This document shows, in pieces, positions 23,042 to 34,521 of a stretch of 64,000 nt of DNA. Location: assembly GCA_020055645.1 (NCBI GenBank), contig CM034547.1, positions 5,952,001 through 6,016,000 on the forward strand. The letters are read 5' to 3'. Positions within the stretch are counted from its first letter, which is position 1; the number at the start of each line of letters is the position of its first letter. The DNA comes from Tomocerus qinae. Its lineage: Eukaryota; Arthropoda; Collembola; Entomobryomorpha; Tomoceridae. The notes beneath the pieces are model-generated. The model searched no databases. It saw only the letters and a program-made list of their open reading frames with translations, and was not told the DNA's origin. A program made the position numbers and the translations under genes.

Positions 23042-25838
23042 ATGGCCGATTCGGATAAAATTAATAATCCTGAAAAAGGAAGCACAAAAAGTGTGAAGGT
23101 TTCAGAATTGAAAGAGGTAGTTTCTGTGAAGCCAAGCGATAACTCTCTAACAAGGTCAAAAGGACTAGAATATTCGTGGTCAGATATTAACGTGTACAAC
23201 CGGGGCAATTGGTTCACTAGTAAATGTGTCCCGAAGTCAAAGCAAAAAGAAAATAAGCACATTCTGAAAAATGTGACGGGGTGTTTTCGTTCTGGTCAGC
23301 TGGTGGCTCTGATGGGGGTAAATAAAAAATAATATAAGAAGTAACTAATCCACAGATAAATTATTATCATGCCAAATTTTTAGGCGAGTGGAGCTGGGAA
23401 ATCGACGTTACTGAATGTTCTGAATTTACGGAATACGGAAGGATTACAAGTGGACGGTTCTATGTGCGTGAATGCCAAACCAGTGAATGCAGATCTTCTG
23501 GGCACAATCTCCGCTTACATTCAGCAGGACGATATGTTTTTCGGGACGCTCACCGTGAGGGAACATCTGACTTTCCACGCCCGAGTGCGAATGAGAGCGA
23601 AACTCTCACACCAAGAGCGTCAAGCCAGAGTAAATGAAGTGATGCACAATCTAAACCTGGAGAAATGTGCCGACACAAGAATAGGAACTCCTGGATATAT
23701 CAAAGGGATTTCTGGAGGCGAAATGAAAAGATTGGCATTTGCAGCAGAAATCCTGACTGACCCGGCAATTCTATTTTGTGACGAACCAACATCAGGACTG
23801 GACTCAACAATGGCATTAACAGTAGTTCAGACACTCCGAAATATGGCGGATCAGGGAAAAGCAGTTATTTGCACAATTCATCAACCGTCCTCTGCATGTT
23901 TTGATACTTTCAACGAAATCATATTATTGGCAGATGGGCGGGTGGCATATCAAGGAACAAAAGAAGGGGCAACTATATTTTTTGCCAATTTCGGACTATA
24001 CTGCCCCATAAATTACAACCCTGCAGATTACTTCGTACAGCAATTGGCCTTAGCGCGTCATCAAACCGTTTCCACGGCCTCTAAACCAAAGAAAAAGATG
24101 GATCATCTCCTCTGCGACAATTTTCTCAGCACAGAAGAATTCGCAAAAATCAAAGTGCTTTGCGAATCTCATTCCTCAGGGTTGACTCTTATTGAGAACC
24201 CCGTCGACATCTCAGTTGTCGGAAGTCACTCACGCTACCAATCTTCGTTTTTGAAACAACTTGTCGCTCTTTTGTGGAGGGCATGGCTAACTTTGATTAG
24301 AGACCCGAATTCTCTCCGAATTCGGTTAACAGACACTTTTGTCATTGGATTTCTCATCAGCGCCATCTACTACGACCAAGAATATACCAAAATAGGAATT
24401 CGCAACTTGACTGGAGCCTCCTTCATGATTATCACTTGTATATCTTTTCAAAATGTTTTCGGAGTGTGCAATACGTTTTGTCGTGAACTTCCAATATTTC
24501 TCCGCGAACATTTCAACGGGATGTACAGGGCGGACGCTTATTTTCTCTCGAAAACTTTGGCAGAATTCCCCCTTTATATCTTGTACCCAGTTTTGTTTAT
24601 TTCTATCACCTACTTCTTAATTGGTTTGGATCCGGATCTCAACAAGTTTGGAATGGCAATGTTGATCATGATCCTTGTATCTTTTGTCACCGTATCATTC
24701 GGATATTTGATTTCGTGTATGAGTGGGCAGACGGAAACTGCTCTTGTCCTCATCACTCCAATGATCATGCCTGCAATGTTGTTCGGAGGATATTTTCTCC
24801 GGATAGAAGACGGCAGTTATCTAGACAAGTACTTCAGTTGGTGTCAGTACATATCTTGGTTTTATTACTCCTCCGAAGCCATGACTATCAACCAGTGGCA
24901 CACTGGAAACATTAAGATGAAAGACTTCCCCTACCTCTCTGGGGCGCAGATTCTAAACAGCACCAAAACTAAACCCGAACACTTGGGCCGAGATTTGTGG
25001 GCATTAGTACTCTCCGCCCTGGCAATTCGAGCCACTGCCTTTTTGCTCTTCTTCAGTCGAACTATTCGTTTTAAGTAAGTGTACAGGGGTAAGTAATTTC
25101 AATACATCCAACACTTATGCCTGTTTTATACTTCTCACTTTCACGTTTATTGACGTCAAAATGACGTCATTACGTTGGAAACCAAATTGGAAACATGTTT
25201 TTGCTAATTAACAAATTAACTGTAGTGACGTCACAAAATGTGAAAGGGAAGTTAAAGTGAGAAGTATAAAACAGGTCTTTTACATTTTAAAATCTGGTTG
25301 AAGTAAGACAGCGGTTGCACAAATACCTATCCATGTTATTTCAATTATAGCTAGGTCCCTCAAAAGCGAGTCCTGGTATGCCCTGTGTATTTTATGGCGC
25401 GATTTTTAAAATGTGAAACCACTGTCTTACTTCAACCAAAAATTCATACCACTATACCTGTATATCAGGGCTGCAAAAAGTTCAAATTCCCTCAGTAACC
25501 TGATCATAATTCCCTCTCAAAATGGCCGCCGCCCCGTTTTTTCCTCATTTTTTCCTCAATTTTCCTCCCTTTTCCTCCGCGTTTTGATGTTGATGAATAA
25601 GCTAATAAGAAAGTTGCTTAAAAGTTTGGTTTTCGTCTTTTAGTGATTACAACAGGGAAAAACGAAAGATACATCCAGCTCCAAAATCTACTCTTGGTAA
25701 AAAGTCAATTCGTACCCAATATGTTTGATTTATTTAATGTCAATTTTTTACAATTTTACTTGACCTTGGAAATGTAATTTTATTCCAGATAAGTCGGTGA
25801 AGAATACGGACAACCCCAACCCGGAGATTATAGAATGA
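23042..25838 (+). CDS. ABCG half transporter, White-like
   Basis: ATP-driven membrane half transporter that works as a dimer; in flies White pairs with Scarlet or Brown to carry pigment precursors. Exons 23042-23317, 23384-25074, 25644-25696 and 25789-25838 give 689 aa. The nucleotide-binding domain comes first: Walker A GASGAGKST (92-100, split by intron 1 right after G92), Q-loop QQDD, signature ISGGE (201-205), Walker B ILFCDEPTSGLDS (from 221) and H-loop H258 in TIHQPSS. NYNPADYF precedes a six-helix membrane domain containing FGYLISC and YISWFYYSSEA. White is the closest relative I recognise, but paralogy with other ABCG genes is not excluded. The donor GTAAGT at 25075 overlaps a stop. 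Splicing replaces the final Lys with a 34-residue hydrophilic tail, while skipping the splice ends the protein at residue 656. ATG at 23042 is chosen as the first in frame; the frame is open upstream only to near-cognate codons. Confidence 0.88.
25120..25275. mobile_element. Small inverted-repeat element with three TGACGTCA sites
   Basis: A 156-bp element in the third ABCG intron window (25075-25643). Its ends are perfect inverted repeats of 22 bp starting CCTGTTTTATACTTCTCACT. Between them are three copies of the palindrome TGACGTCA (25151, 25162 and 25226). No clear target duplication was found. Confidence 0.75.
25295..25438. mobile_element. Second small inverted-repeat element (MITE-like)
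   Basis: A 144-bp element 19 bases after the previous one. The ends TGGTTGAAGTAAGACAG and CTGTCTTACTTCAACCA are perfect complements, and the match continues with one mismatch. Flanks AAAATC and AAAATT may be a short target duplication. Confidence 0.75.
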
Positions 25839-28261
25839 GATGCATCGATAAGTATTATGTCTCTTCTATATGATATTAATTGGAATTTTGGAATATTTTA
25901 TTTATATCTACTTCATAATAACGTAGATATAGGTTTTCTTGTGTAATATTTGTAAGAATATACTAAAATATAATGTTGTCGTTTGTATTTCATCAGTTTG
26001 GATTAAAACGTCCTGGAACCTATTAAATTACGCATAAGTTTGTATTTAGTAAGTCTGTCATCAAACTGTCTTTACGATCAATGATTCTTATCGACAGAAA
26101 TAAGAACTTAGAACTATACACAAAATACTTTCAAGACACCGAGATAGATCGAGAAATGTTGTAACTTACTTCTAAAAAATTTTGAAAATAATTTCCTCAG
26201 AAATTGGTTTCGACTGAACCAAACTTAAAAATGCCAGTGTTTGGCTTTATTTTAAGCAAAACAAAGTTTTAATGAAGACGGAACTTTTAACCACGTTTAC
26301 TTTGCCCCTACTATAATACTTTACTATAGTACTCGAATGATTATATTCTGATTAGTGAGGATTGGTGAAGGTACGTGTAGGTTGTAAATGAGAGTAAGAC
26401 TATACCGAAAGTCGGAAACTGTATATAGGTAGAGAAAGTACATAAATATTTTCAACTGCGGTTGTTGAACGGATTATTGGAAGGCACTTTGTTTCTAGTA
26501 GAACTAGTGGGTGTTTGTAGTGTAAAAGGTTTAGTGTTGAGGAGTATAAGTAGAGTGTTATTGAGTAGAGGTGTTTGAAAACGAGACGGGATTGATGGGA
26601 ATGAAGATTGAAAGTGAGGATTTGACCATAGCAGCAATTTTGTTCACCAACTATCATTATTTTGTACTCTTCACTCACTCAACACTCTCGGAATGGGAAC
26701 AAAGCAAGACTACTCCACAGATGCAGATCTAAATAGACAACATCAAAATAATGACTTCTCGTAGAATATGTAATTTGCCACTAAATGTCTGTTTCACCGC
26801 ATTCGTGTCCCTTCTTCTGTTTACTACCAAATGGAATCTAATATCATTTTTTTCACCAAACAGTCACTGCACTATTAGTAGCTGAATGGTCAGGTTCAAG
26901 GCATTTCCGTAATCCATCACTTTTGTAGTAGGAATACGACGGAATTGGGCCTGAGGAAACCACACTGGGTACCTTATCATATGACTATAATACCATTTCC
27001 CCTTTATGAATGCTATATTTCGTTCGTTTCCTTCTCCCTGCATATGCAAGTTCATTTAACTTTGCAAATAATGTTAGTAACATGTTTATGAGATAAAGTT
27101 CACAAACTTTAGCCATAATTGATCCAGAATCCAGAACCAATATTAATTAATATTAACATGACCTAAAAGATTAATACATGCCAATATATTCCTGATTCAT
27201 GATATACTTTTTTGAATACTATTTTAAAGTTTTCCCTATGCATGAATTTAATTTAATTATACGTACCCAGGATCGGATTTACTAATTATTAAGTAGCTGC
27301 TTTATAGGATTGACGGATCTGTCCGTCTGTCTGTCCGTCTGGTAACACGATAACTTTCGAACGGAATGAGATAATGCGTTCAAGCTTTTTGTACGTAAAA
27401 TGGGGGTCAAATGTAAGGTCAAGTTTGAAAATGGGCCAAATCGGACACACCTCCTGTTTGTGGAAGTTAAAAACACAAAAATTGATGTAACGCTAGTTCT
27501 GCAAATCGTAAAGTAGAATTTCATGAAATACTTCGTTTGAAAGGTTATTCGTTGGGACAGGTCAAGTCATACGGGTCAAAAGGTCAAAGAGCATGGGAAA
27601 AACAAATGGTTGCGAAATGGTGGCAAAAAGTTGCAAAAAAATCCTGCCTACCTCCGCTACTTTTTTACATGCATTTCATATGGTTTATTATATTTATATT
27701 ATGGTGTGGGAGTAGAACTAATATAGCAGCATCTAGAGTTGGGATATTTGTTTACCTACCTCTGAAAAGCTGAAGAAATAAGTATTTATCTAATATCCGT
27801 GTTGATCTTGAATATTGAAGATAAGAAAATTATTACTCATCCGCAAAAGAATGTGGGTATCACAGATCGAGAGTAGAGGAACAGGATAATTTTATGGCAT
27901 CGTTCCCCGACCTCAAAACAAAACCACAAAGATGACAGCCAGGTCAACAGTGCCGTCAACCTTTAGGTTTTGTTTTACACATAAGCATCTCCAGGCTACT
28001 CACACAAGATAATCAAGTCGAAAAAATGGTATAAATATTGACTGCTGCACGATAAACGATGGAATCTTGCGCTGCAGTCAAGAGGAAGCAGACGATTGCT
28101 ACGAATATCTTCCTCAGCTACAGTTTATCAATTACTAACATCTCGGAAGATGAAATCCTTTTAAGAAAGTTATTTTTCATTTTGGTGATTCCTCGGAAGT
28201 CTAACTACCGAATTATTTCTGCAGTACCGCGTCGTGTTCAAGCTGTCCATGCACAGTCACA
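25839..28261. other. Intergenic, repeat-like patch, no gene seen
   Basis: No exon supported. 27290-27660 starts with a run of GTCCGTCTGTCT and continues with sequence that resembles a dispersed repeat (GGTAACACGATAACTTTCGA), but no ends were found. A TATA box at 28029 near the right end belongs to the next gene. Confidence 0.45.
28027..28037 (+). promoter_or_regulatory. Probable TATA box for the glycine-rich secreted gene
   Basis: GGTATAAATA lies about 230 bases before the ATG at 28262. Transcription would start near 28055-28075. Support comes from sequence and position only. Confidence 0.5.
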
Positions 28262-31070
28262 ATGAGATGTTCTGGGGTAAGCGTTTCAAAATTGTTTACT
28301 TTTTTCCCATTCTAGTCAAGATTTGAAAATGTACGATTGCCTTCTTTATTTTCTTAGGCATTAGGACTGGGGGTAACTCTCGCTGTTTTGGCAGTGATTG
28401 CTGATCAAGATGAAGAGGCGGGTCGTGATCTCAAAAGACTAGCATTTTTATTCCGAAGAAATAATAATTCCACGTCAACAACATCTGATCCTCAGAAAAT
28501 GAAAGGAACTCACTCATCGTCAACAAAGAAAATTGTAATCGTACCAAAAGAAACGGTAACTCTCTCAGTTCCGGTGGCAAGAGGCTCACCTTCCCATTCA
28601 CATTCTAATTACTATTTTCCTTCATTTACAGAGATTTGGTCTACCAAAAGTGTATTTCACTACCGGAGTTGCCACATTGCAAACTGGCACCAAAAAAGGA
28701 CAATATGGCACTGAAGGTAAGATATCTTAGATCAAAGATTGTAATCTTAATCCCAAATCGGTATCACCTGAAAGTAAATATTTTGGGAACGAATGTATAA
28801 AGATAGAGAAATTTAATTTTCAAGTTGAATCCTATTCTGAAAGGAAAATTTCCTATATCAATATTCGTAATGCATGTTTATTACAAACGGTGATACATTT
28901 TATTTTTCTCATTTATTCCATTTTCACAAGAATATATTATGTTATCCCAGGTGGATAGGTTGCTTTAAATTTGAAATAGTATATAGTAGAAATGACTTTT
29001 CTGCTCAAAATCTTTAACTCTCGTTAATTGTTTTTATTTATTTATTGTCCAATTCTTGCTGGATAACAATTTTTTGGCTTAGGCGATATATTGAGATTGT
29101 GATACCTATTGATAGTAATCCTGTTTCAAAGAGTTTGAATGAACTCCTCCCGTAATAACCAGTTAGAGACTTTGAACAGTGTATAAAATCTAAATTCAAA
29201 CTAAACGGATCTACCCTAAGTTGCGTCTTTTCTGTAATTAGCGTTTACGAAAAAAACTGGATGGCTAATGCCAACTTTGGCTTACGAGTATACCATGAAA
29301 GGTGAATAACTTAAGAGAGGTTCTGATTGTCACTTATACTCATTAAAATATTTTACCAGTAGTGTGACCGATTTCAAATATCACAAGCCAGGGCGTAACT
29401 AATTGGGGTTTGAATGATCTTGGTTTGAAATATTTTTGATGTCACTTCTTGGCTACCAGAGCATTGAACCAAACCTCATTTAGTAACGTCCCTAGCTTAA
29501 TTCTAACTCCGTCTGTGTTTTCATCCATTCTAGGGGGAATGATGCCACCGCAGACATCAGCACCCGCACCAGCGCCGGCACCCGCACCAGCACCTGCACC
29601 TGCACCAGCGCCCGCACCAGCTCCTGCTCCTGCACCAGCTCCAATGATGGGTACAGAAAGTGCATAAAATGTTACAAATTACAATTCCTTGTCTAATTTG
29701 GCACCAAATTGCATTTATTAGGTTGGGGAGGAGGTGGCGGTGGAGGTGGAATGTCTGGAGGCGGAGGAATGTCTGGAGGAGGAGGAATGTCCGGAGGAGG
29801 AGGTGGCTGGCGTGGAGGAGGAGGCGGCGGTGGTGGAGGAGGAGGACAACAACAACAACAAAGTGGAGGTGGGGGATGGGGAATGATGGGAGGAGGTGGA
29901 GGTGGCGGAGGAAATAGTGGAGGTGGATCAAGTGGGGGTTGGTCAATGGGAGGAGGAGGAGGCGGCGGGGGGAATGTAGGAACCTGGTCTTTAGGTAGTA
30001 GCTCAGGAGGAGGAGGAAGCAGTGGAGGTGGAGGAGGTTGGGGAATGATGGGAGGAGGGGGTGGAGGAGGAGGAGGTGGTGGGGGCGGGATGGGAGGTGG
30101 CTGGGGTGGAGGAGGCAATGTTGGTGCCATGAATATGATGATGACTTTACCGATGATGATGAAAGCAATGGCTGCCATGGGATGGGCCCCGGAGGAGCCT
30201 GAGTGTCCCGACAAGAAAGCGGAGAAAAAGAAAAAGAAAGCTGCAAAAGCAAAAGAAAAGGCAAAGAAGAAAAAGAAGCCAATGGGAGGTGGCGGAGGTT
30301 GGGGTGAGTGAGAATTTTATGTAGTTATTCTGTTCGTATGATAGCTAAAAGGATTAGTATAATTTGAAAATCAATAATTTACGATTCCAGGAATGTCGAT
30401 GATGTCGGGCGGTGGAGGAGGTGGGTGGATGTCACCGATGATGGGCGGTGGCGGTGGAGGAGGGGGAGGAGGAGGCGGAGGTGGCGGAGGGTGGAGATCA
30501 GCAATAGGAAGCCCGCAGAACAGATGGGCTATGCAACAACAACAAATACGACAAGGGGCGGAGGCCTGGCGAGCTACCGAAGATAATGGCCCGACTTCTG
30601 ACGAAACACCTTCTGCAGAAGATGAAGGCAGGTCGGCGGGATCGGGTAAAGTTCTCAATGATAGATTTGGAATTGCTTTGATGTCGGATGGGGAAGATAA
30701 TTCAGACGAAGAATATTCTGCGAGAGAATTGTCCCACATAGAAATCAATGAAGATGCATCTCCGATACAGAAGTATGTGGCTGTTGATTCCTTCCCATAC
30801 ATTCTCAATGTGGACACCGATAGTTCGGAGGAGAAGAAAACCAAGTCCAAGTCTGAAGACAAGTCTCAAGTTATATTTGACTTGGACTTTTTGAAAGGGA
30901 ACAAAGATGTGGACATTCAAGCTGTCGCAGAGACTGACGTGTTAACCATGGACGCCCGCTCCAACCCGCTCTTCCCGCAAGCCATATCCCTCCAGCTGAT
31001 CTGTCCTGTAAGACCTTGGTTTATGACCCGGTCTGAAATCAATGAAATGTGTATTTATGTCCAAATCTAA
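28262..31070 (+). CDS. Glycine-rich secreted protein, seven exons
   Basis: Family not recognised; 578 aa from exons 28262-28276, 28358-28555, 28632-28716, 29242-29301, 29534-29650, 29722-30303 and 30391-31070, all in frame (intron phases 0, 0, 1, 1, 1, 1). Exons 1 and 2 together make a signal peptide (residues 1-20, GALGLGVTLAVLAVIA). Next are an Asp/Glu start, a Ser/Thr/Lys region, KVYFTTGVATLQTGTKKG, and an Ala-Pro repeat in exon 5. A long Gly-rich block follows with GGGM, GGGW and a Gln run, then MNMMMTLPMMMKAMAAMG, a Lys/Ala/Glu-rich basic segment, and a second Gly block opening exon 7. The C-terminus is acidic (DSDGEDNSDEE, DSSEEKK) and ends CPVRPWFMT with two late cysteines. An AATAAA lies at 31129. 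Composition suggests an extracellular structural or adhesive protein. The intron between exons 2 and 3 is inferred: the open frame continues through it, but only splicing gives a sensible continuation. Confidence 0.7.
29562..29643. repeat. Ala-Pro coding microsatellite
   Basis: GCACCNGCNCCN-type hexamers encode about 13 Ala-Pro pairs in exon 5 of the glycine-rich gene. Third-position variation shows the peptide repeat, rather than an exact DNA repeat, is what persists. Confidence 0.9.
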
Positions 31071-31826
31071 TTCATCTTGAATGTGGGACAGTAAAAGTCC
31101 TTTGTGTGATTTGCAGTATCGCAATGTAAATAAAAACGCTTTAAGCTCAAATCAAATACTTTCACTTTAGCATAAAAATATAATCAGGTGATATGTATTT
31201 GTATCGGTCATGGAAGTAGACTATAATAGTAATGCGGTGTCAAAGTATCCTAGTCTTATAACAGGAGAGGTCTCGATCTCATTCTCATCCTCATAATATT
31301 ATAAAGCAATAGCACAGAAACAAAAATACATGCTATTTGGCTAGTGTATAAGGACTGGTATCTCGATACCGCAATACCGATATATCGTTGTAACTATAAG
31401 GTATAGAGTGGGTAGAGTATAGCACAATAACCAGAAATTGTTGGAAACTTGGAGATAAAACTACTCAACCCGAAATTATAGCTACTAGATCGAACTTGGA
31501 TTTAATATTATGAAATGTACATCATGGAAGCCTCAATAGAGGCACAGTTAATACTCCTCCTGGAAGGGAAAATGCCGAAATTGATCTCAAGCTCGCTCAG
31601 CTGTAGATTCCTGCCCTTTTCTGTTAAGCATTGTTGTCCATGGAAACTTAATAGGATATTATTTCGAATTTGACGATGATTTCCTGTCGGCAGTAATTAT
31701 TATTTAGCAATTTTTTTATTTGTAGCTATTCGAAGATTTTGTTTTAGGACGCTGTTCTGAAAATCTGTAGCTGATTTTATAGTTTAATACATCTAGTAGG
31801 TAGTTCTTGAGAAAGGTTTTGTTAAG
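31071..31826. other. Intergenic, no gene seen
   Basis: Contains the AATAAA at 31129 for the upstream gene. The rest is AT-rich with no supported exon or clear promoter. Confidence 0.5.
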
Positions 31827-32616
31827 ATGTCCTGTAAAACCTGCAGCGGTTTGGGAGGAAGTGATTCAGCGGCTTCCCGGGTCGACCATATTAGACGTTT
31901 GTACAATCCGGTATATGCCATCACTCGGCCATTTGGAAAATTGGGTTCAGACTGCAGCCGGAGGAAATGTGGGAGGAGCGCCTCGTGTTCCGGGTCTCCA
32001 GACACCTGCTCTCAGCCAAAGGGTTGTGGTGCTCGCTACAAAAGCTACTGGACAAAGAATTGCGACATTCCGTGTCTCCGGCAGTACGAAGACCAGCCTT
32101 GGTTTAACGATCCCATTATCAAGGAACAATGGGACGACTTTGCTGGCCAGTTAGTGACCCCACAGAATATCGGCTGTCATCTCACTCCCGGTCCAGATGA
32201 TTACGAGTACAAATGCAACAAAGTCAGAGCCCTCATGGGACCTCAAGTTTACTGCATCTGGGATTTACCGGAACAAGATCCATGGTTGGCTATGTTATTT
32301 TCGTCATTTATCACCATTTTTATTCAGGATTTAATGTTGATGTATTTTGATATTGAATGTGACTATTTTCAGTGCTAAAACTCAGTACGGAATCAATCGT
32401 GACTGGCGACGGTACAACGAAGATCAGAGATCTGCGGCGAGTGAAGTCACCTGTGGCTGTTCCAATGAACCCGTTTGCAAGCCTCCGAAACCCTGTGAAT
32501 ATCCACCGTATCTGGGGAAGAAGTACGGTGCTCGTTACATGGCCTGGGCTCATCCCAGCTCCTTAATGTTCCCCAGAACACGCCCCTTCAATTATCAATC
32601 TAGACCCAAGTGCTGA
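31827..32616 (+). CDS. Cysteine-rich protein of unknown function
   Basis: Family not recognised. Two exons, 31827-32284 and 32373-32616, join in phase 2 to give 233 aa. The 88-base intron splits a Cys codon. There is no signal peptide: the protein starts MSCKTCSGLGG. Some 20 cysteines include C-x2-C, CSRRKC, a CSGSPDTCS cluster, CGCS and a terminal Cys. Aromatic and charged motifs (RYKSYWTKNC, QPWFNDPIIKEQWDDF, YGINRDWRRYNEDQR, KKYGARYMAW) separate them. The tail is Pro-rich (RTRPFNYQSRPKC). The lack of a signal peptide suggests a cytoplasmic protein; cytoskeletal or sperm-axoneme proteins can have such composition, but this is speculation. Read without splicing, the first exon stops at 32378 with a hydrophobic run translated from the intron. 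An AATAAA follows at 32660. Confidence 0.75.
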
Positions 32617-34521
32617 AAAGCTTGACTAAACCCCAAATTGGAATTCATAGAAAATGTATAATAAATGTATTTATTTTCGTCCATCGTTCACCTTTACAGG
32701 AAGATTAGATTTTCAATATGCAATTTTCCCAAACAAAATCAGAATATAAATAATAATTTTACACTATATTGAGTGACTGATATATTGTACTCCTCAGGGA
32801 TAAATAAAAAACATTCACTAATGAATTTAATCCTCTATTACATACATACAACTGAAAATATCAGATCTTTTTTTTAGTGAAAGCATGAGCAACATTAATT
32901 AGGTTAAAGTCCGGGTTCCTGGATACGGACAGATTTTGCGAATATCGTATTCCCATTTAAATTACACATAAACTTTTTTTAGGAGAATCCCTAAGGATCT
33001 GAGACCATAGGTCCTACGCCCATACATTAAATGTAAAAAAGATCCGTCGAAACCTACTCTATGCAGGACATATTGAAAATTTCACATTTTTGTCTTCTGC
33101 TTTAAAATATTAACGTTAAACGTTATATCTTGAAGTAGACGACAAAAATGTGAAATTTTCAATATGTCCTGCATAGAATAGGTTTCGCCGGATCTTTTTT
33201 ACATTTAATGTATGGGTGTAGGATCAATGGTCTCAGATCCTTAGGGATTCTCCTAAAAAAAGTACGAATTTTGTATGAAATCGAAATCCCATTTACCCTC
33301 CATGCAAATTTTGCTAGTTACCTAGCAACATCCCCACTTGTGGATGAGACAGGTAAAGGGTTTCAAAAACTATACCCTTCCCTTAATATTGTGAAAGTTT
33401 CTGTGAGTGAAAAAAGGTAAAAGTTTATTAAGAAATCGGACCATGAAAGAAGTTCCTAAAAACAGATTATTATTGTTCCGGGTATATAAAAACAAATTCC
33501 ATGAGGTAAAGGTTACTTGTGATTTGTAACAGATTGTATAAGCTTTTAATTCCCTTTTAGTTAGGTTTTCGATTTTTTAGCACCAAAATTGTCGAAATTT
33601 ATAAAGATAGAAGCATTCGTTTCAGTGAACTACATTGATAGTTTTGATATTTGACGCTTGACAACAAAAATCTTATTGCATTTCCGTACATACAGTGTTT
33701 GTAACATCCGATTTTCCGCTTGGAAATTACAAAATTACACAAAATATTACACCGAGGCCGAAGATTCCATTCATTTTGAAATGACAAATAACTGTTAATG
33801 ATAATAAATGCATGTGGCCAATTTTCCTCCAGAGAGAAAGAGAAATTCTCATTAATACCTTTGCATGAATTATTTTGAGCAGTAAAGTGTAACAGAGGAT
33901 TGTAAAACAATTACTAATACACTATTTGTATTTTTTAAAAAGTCCAATCTTGTAGTTTGTAATTCAAATCAGAATCAGGAATGCATGTAACATCTAAATC
34001 ATTACCCTCGGAAAATAATTATTGCCGACTGTCTGCAAATACCAAAGGACAAACAGACAGAATAGCACTTCATATTACTATAAAACTACCAACCGCTACG
34101 TGTAGATTGTGTTCATTGCATAATAGTAGGATAGTAGGTAGATGAATGAGAAGGCTGAAAATGAGAAGCAAAAGGAAAATGGTGTTTAAAAAGGGCGGTT
34201 GCAATACCACTTGATTGTGTGTGTGTGATTGTGCTGGAAGGCAGAAGAGTATGAACGAAAAGTTTCTCTCTGGTCTTCGGATGTCAGTCGTATTTAAAGT
34301 TACAAAGGACAAAGTTCTGCAAATTCTGTGAGGTTCATTCAATCCAGTGTGTAGTAGTCAGTAGAGGTCTGTGTAGTGAATGTGGAGTGTATAAAAAGTA
34401 AAGAGATCTCTGTCTGAGTGAGTGAAGTCTTTCATTTCACAAACAATAAATATGTGATTACTGGAAGTGGATAAGTGATTGAATTTCAAAGGGTTTAGTG
34501 TCAGTTCCAGTGTCCAGTGGC
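32617..34521. other. Intergenic with a long foldback element
   Basis: Contains the 292-bp palindrome at 32972-33263 and the likely promoter and 5' untranslated region of the kinase gene to the right. No exon is supported. Confidence 0.5.
32972..33263. mobile_element. Long foldback element, arms about 140 bp
   Basis: A nearly perfect palindrome: the left end reads ACTTTTTTTAGGAGAATCCC and the right end is its complement. The arms match almost to the centre near 33117 with scattered mismatches. No target duplication is evident. Transcribed, it would form a long hairpin. Confidence 0.9.

Noticed and set aside
27290-27660. Repeat-like patch beginning GTCCGTCTGTCT
   Set aside because: Resembles dispersed repeats, but no ends, duplication or coding remnant could be defined, so it is not called an element.
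28059-28265. 68-aa open frame overlapping the start of the glycine-rich gene
   Set aside because: Lies between the TATA box and the ATG, ends at the ATG, and has no support of its own; taken as 5' untranslated sequence.
29557-30282. Long antisense open frames rich in Pro, Leu and Ser opposite the glycine-rich gene
   Set aside because: They are the complement of GGN codon runs, which rarely make stops; no start context or domain, and the sense strand has consistent splice sites.
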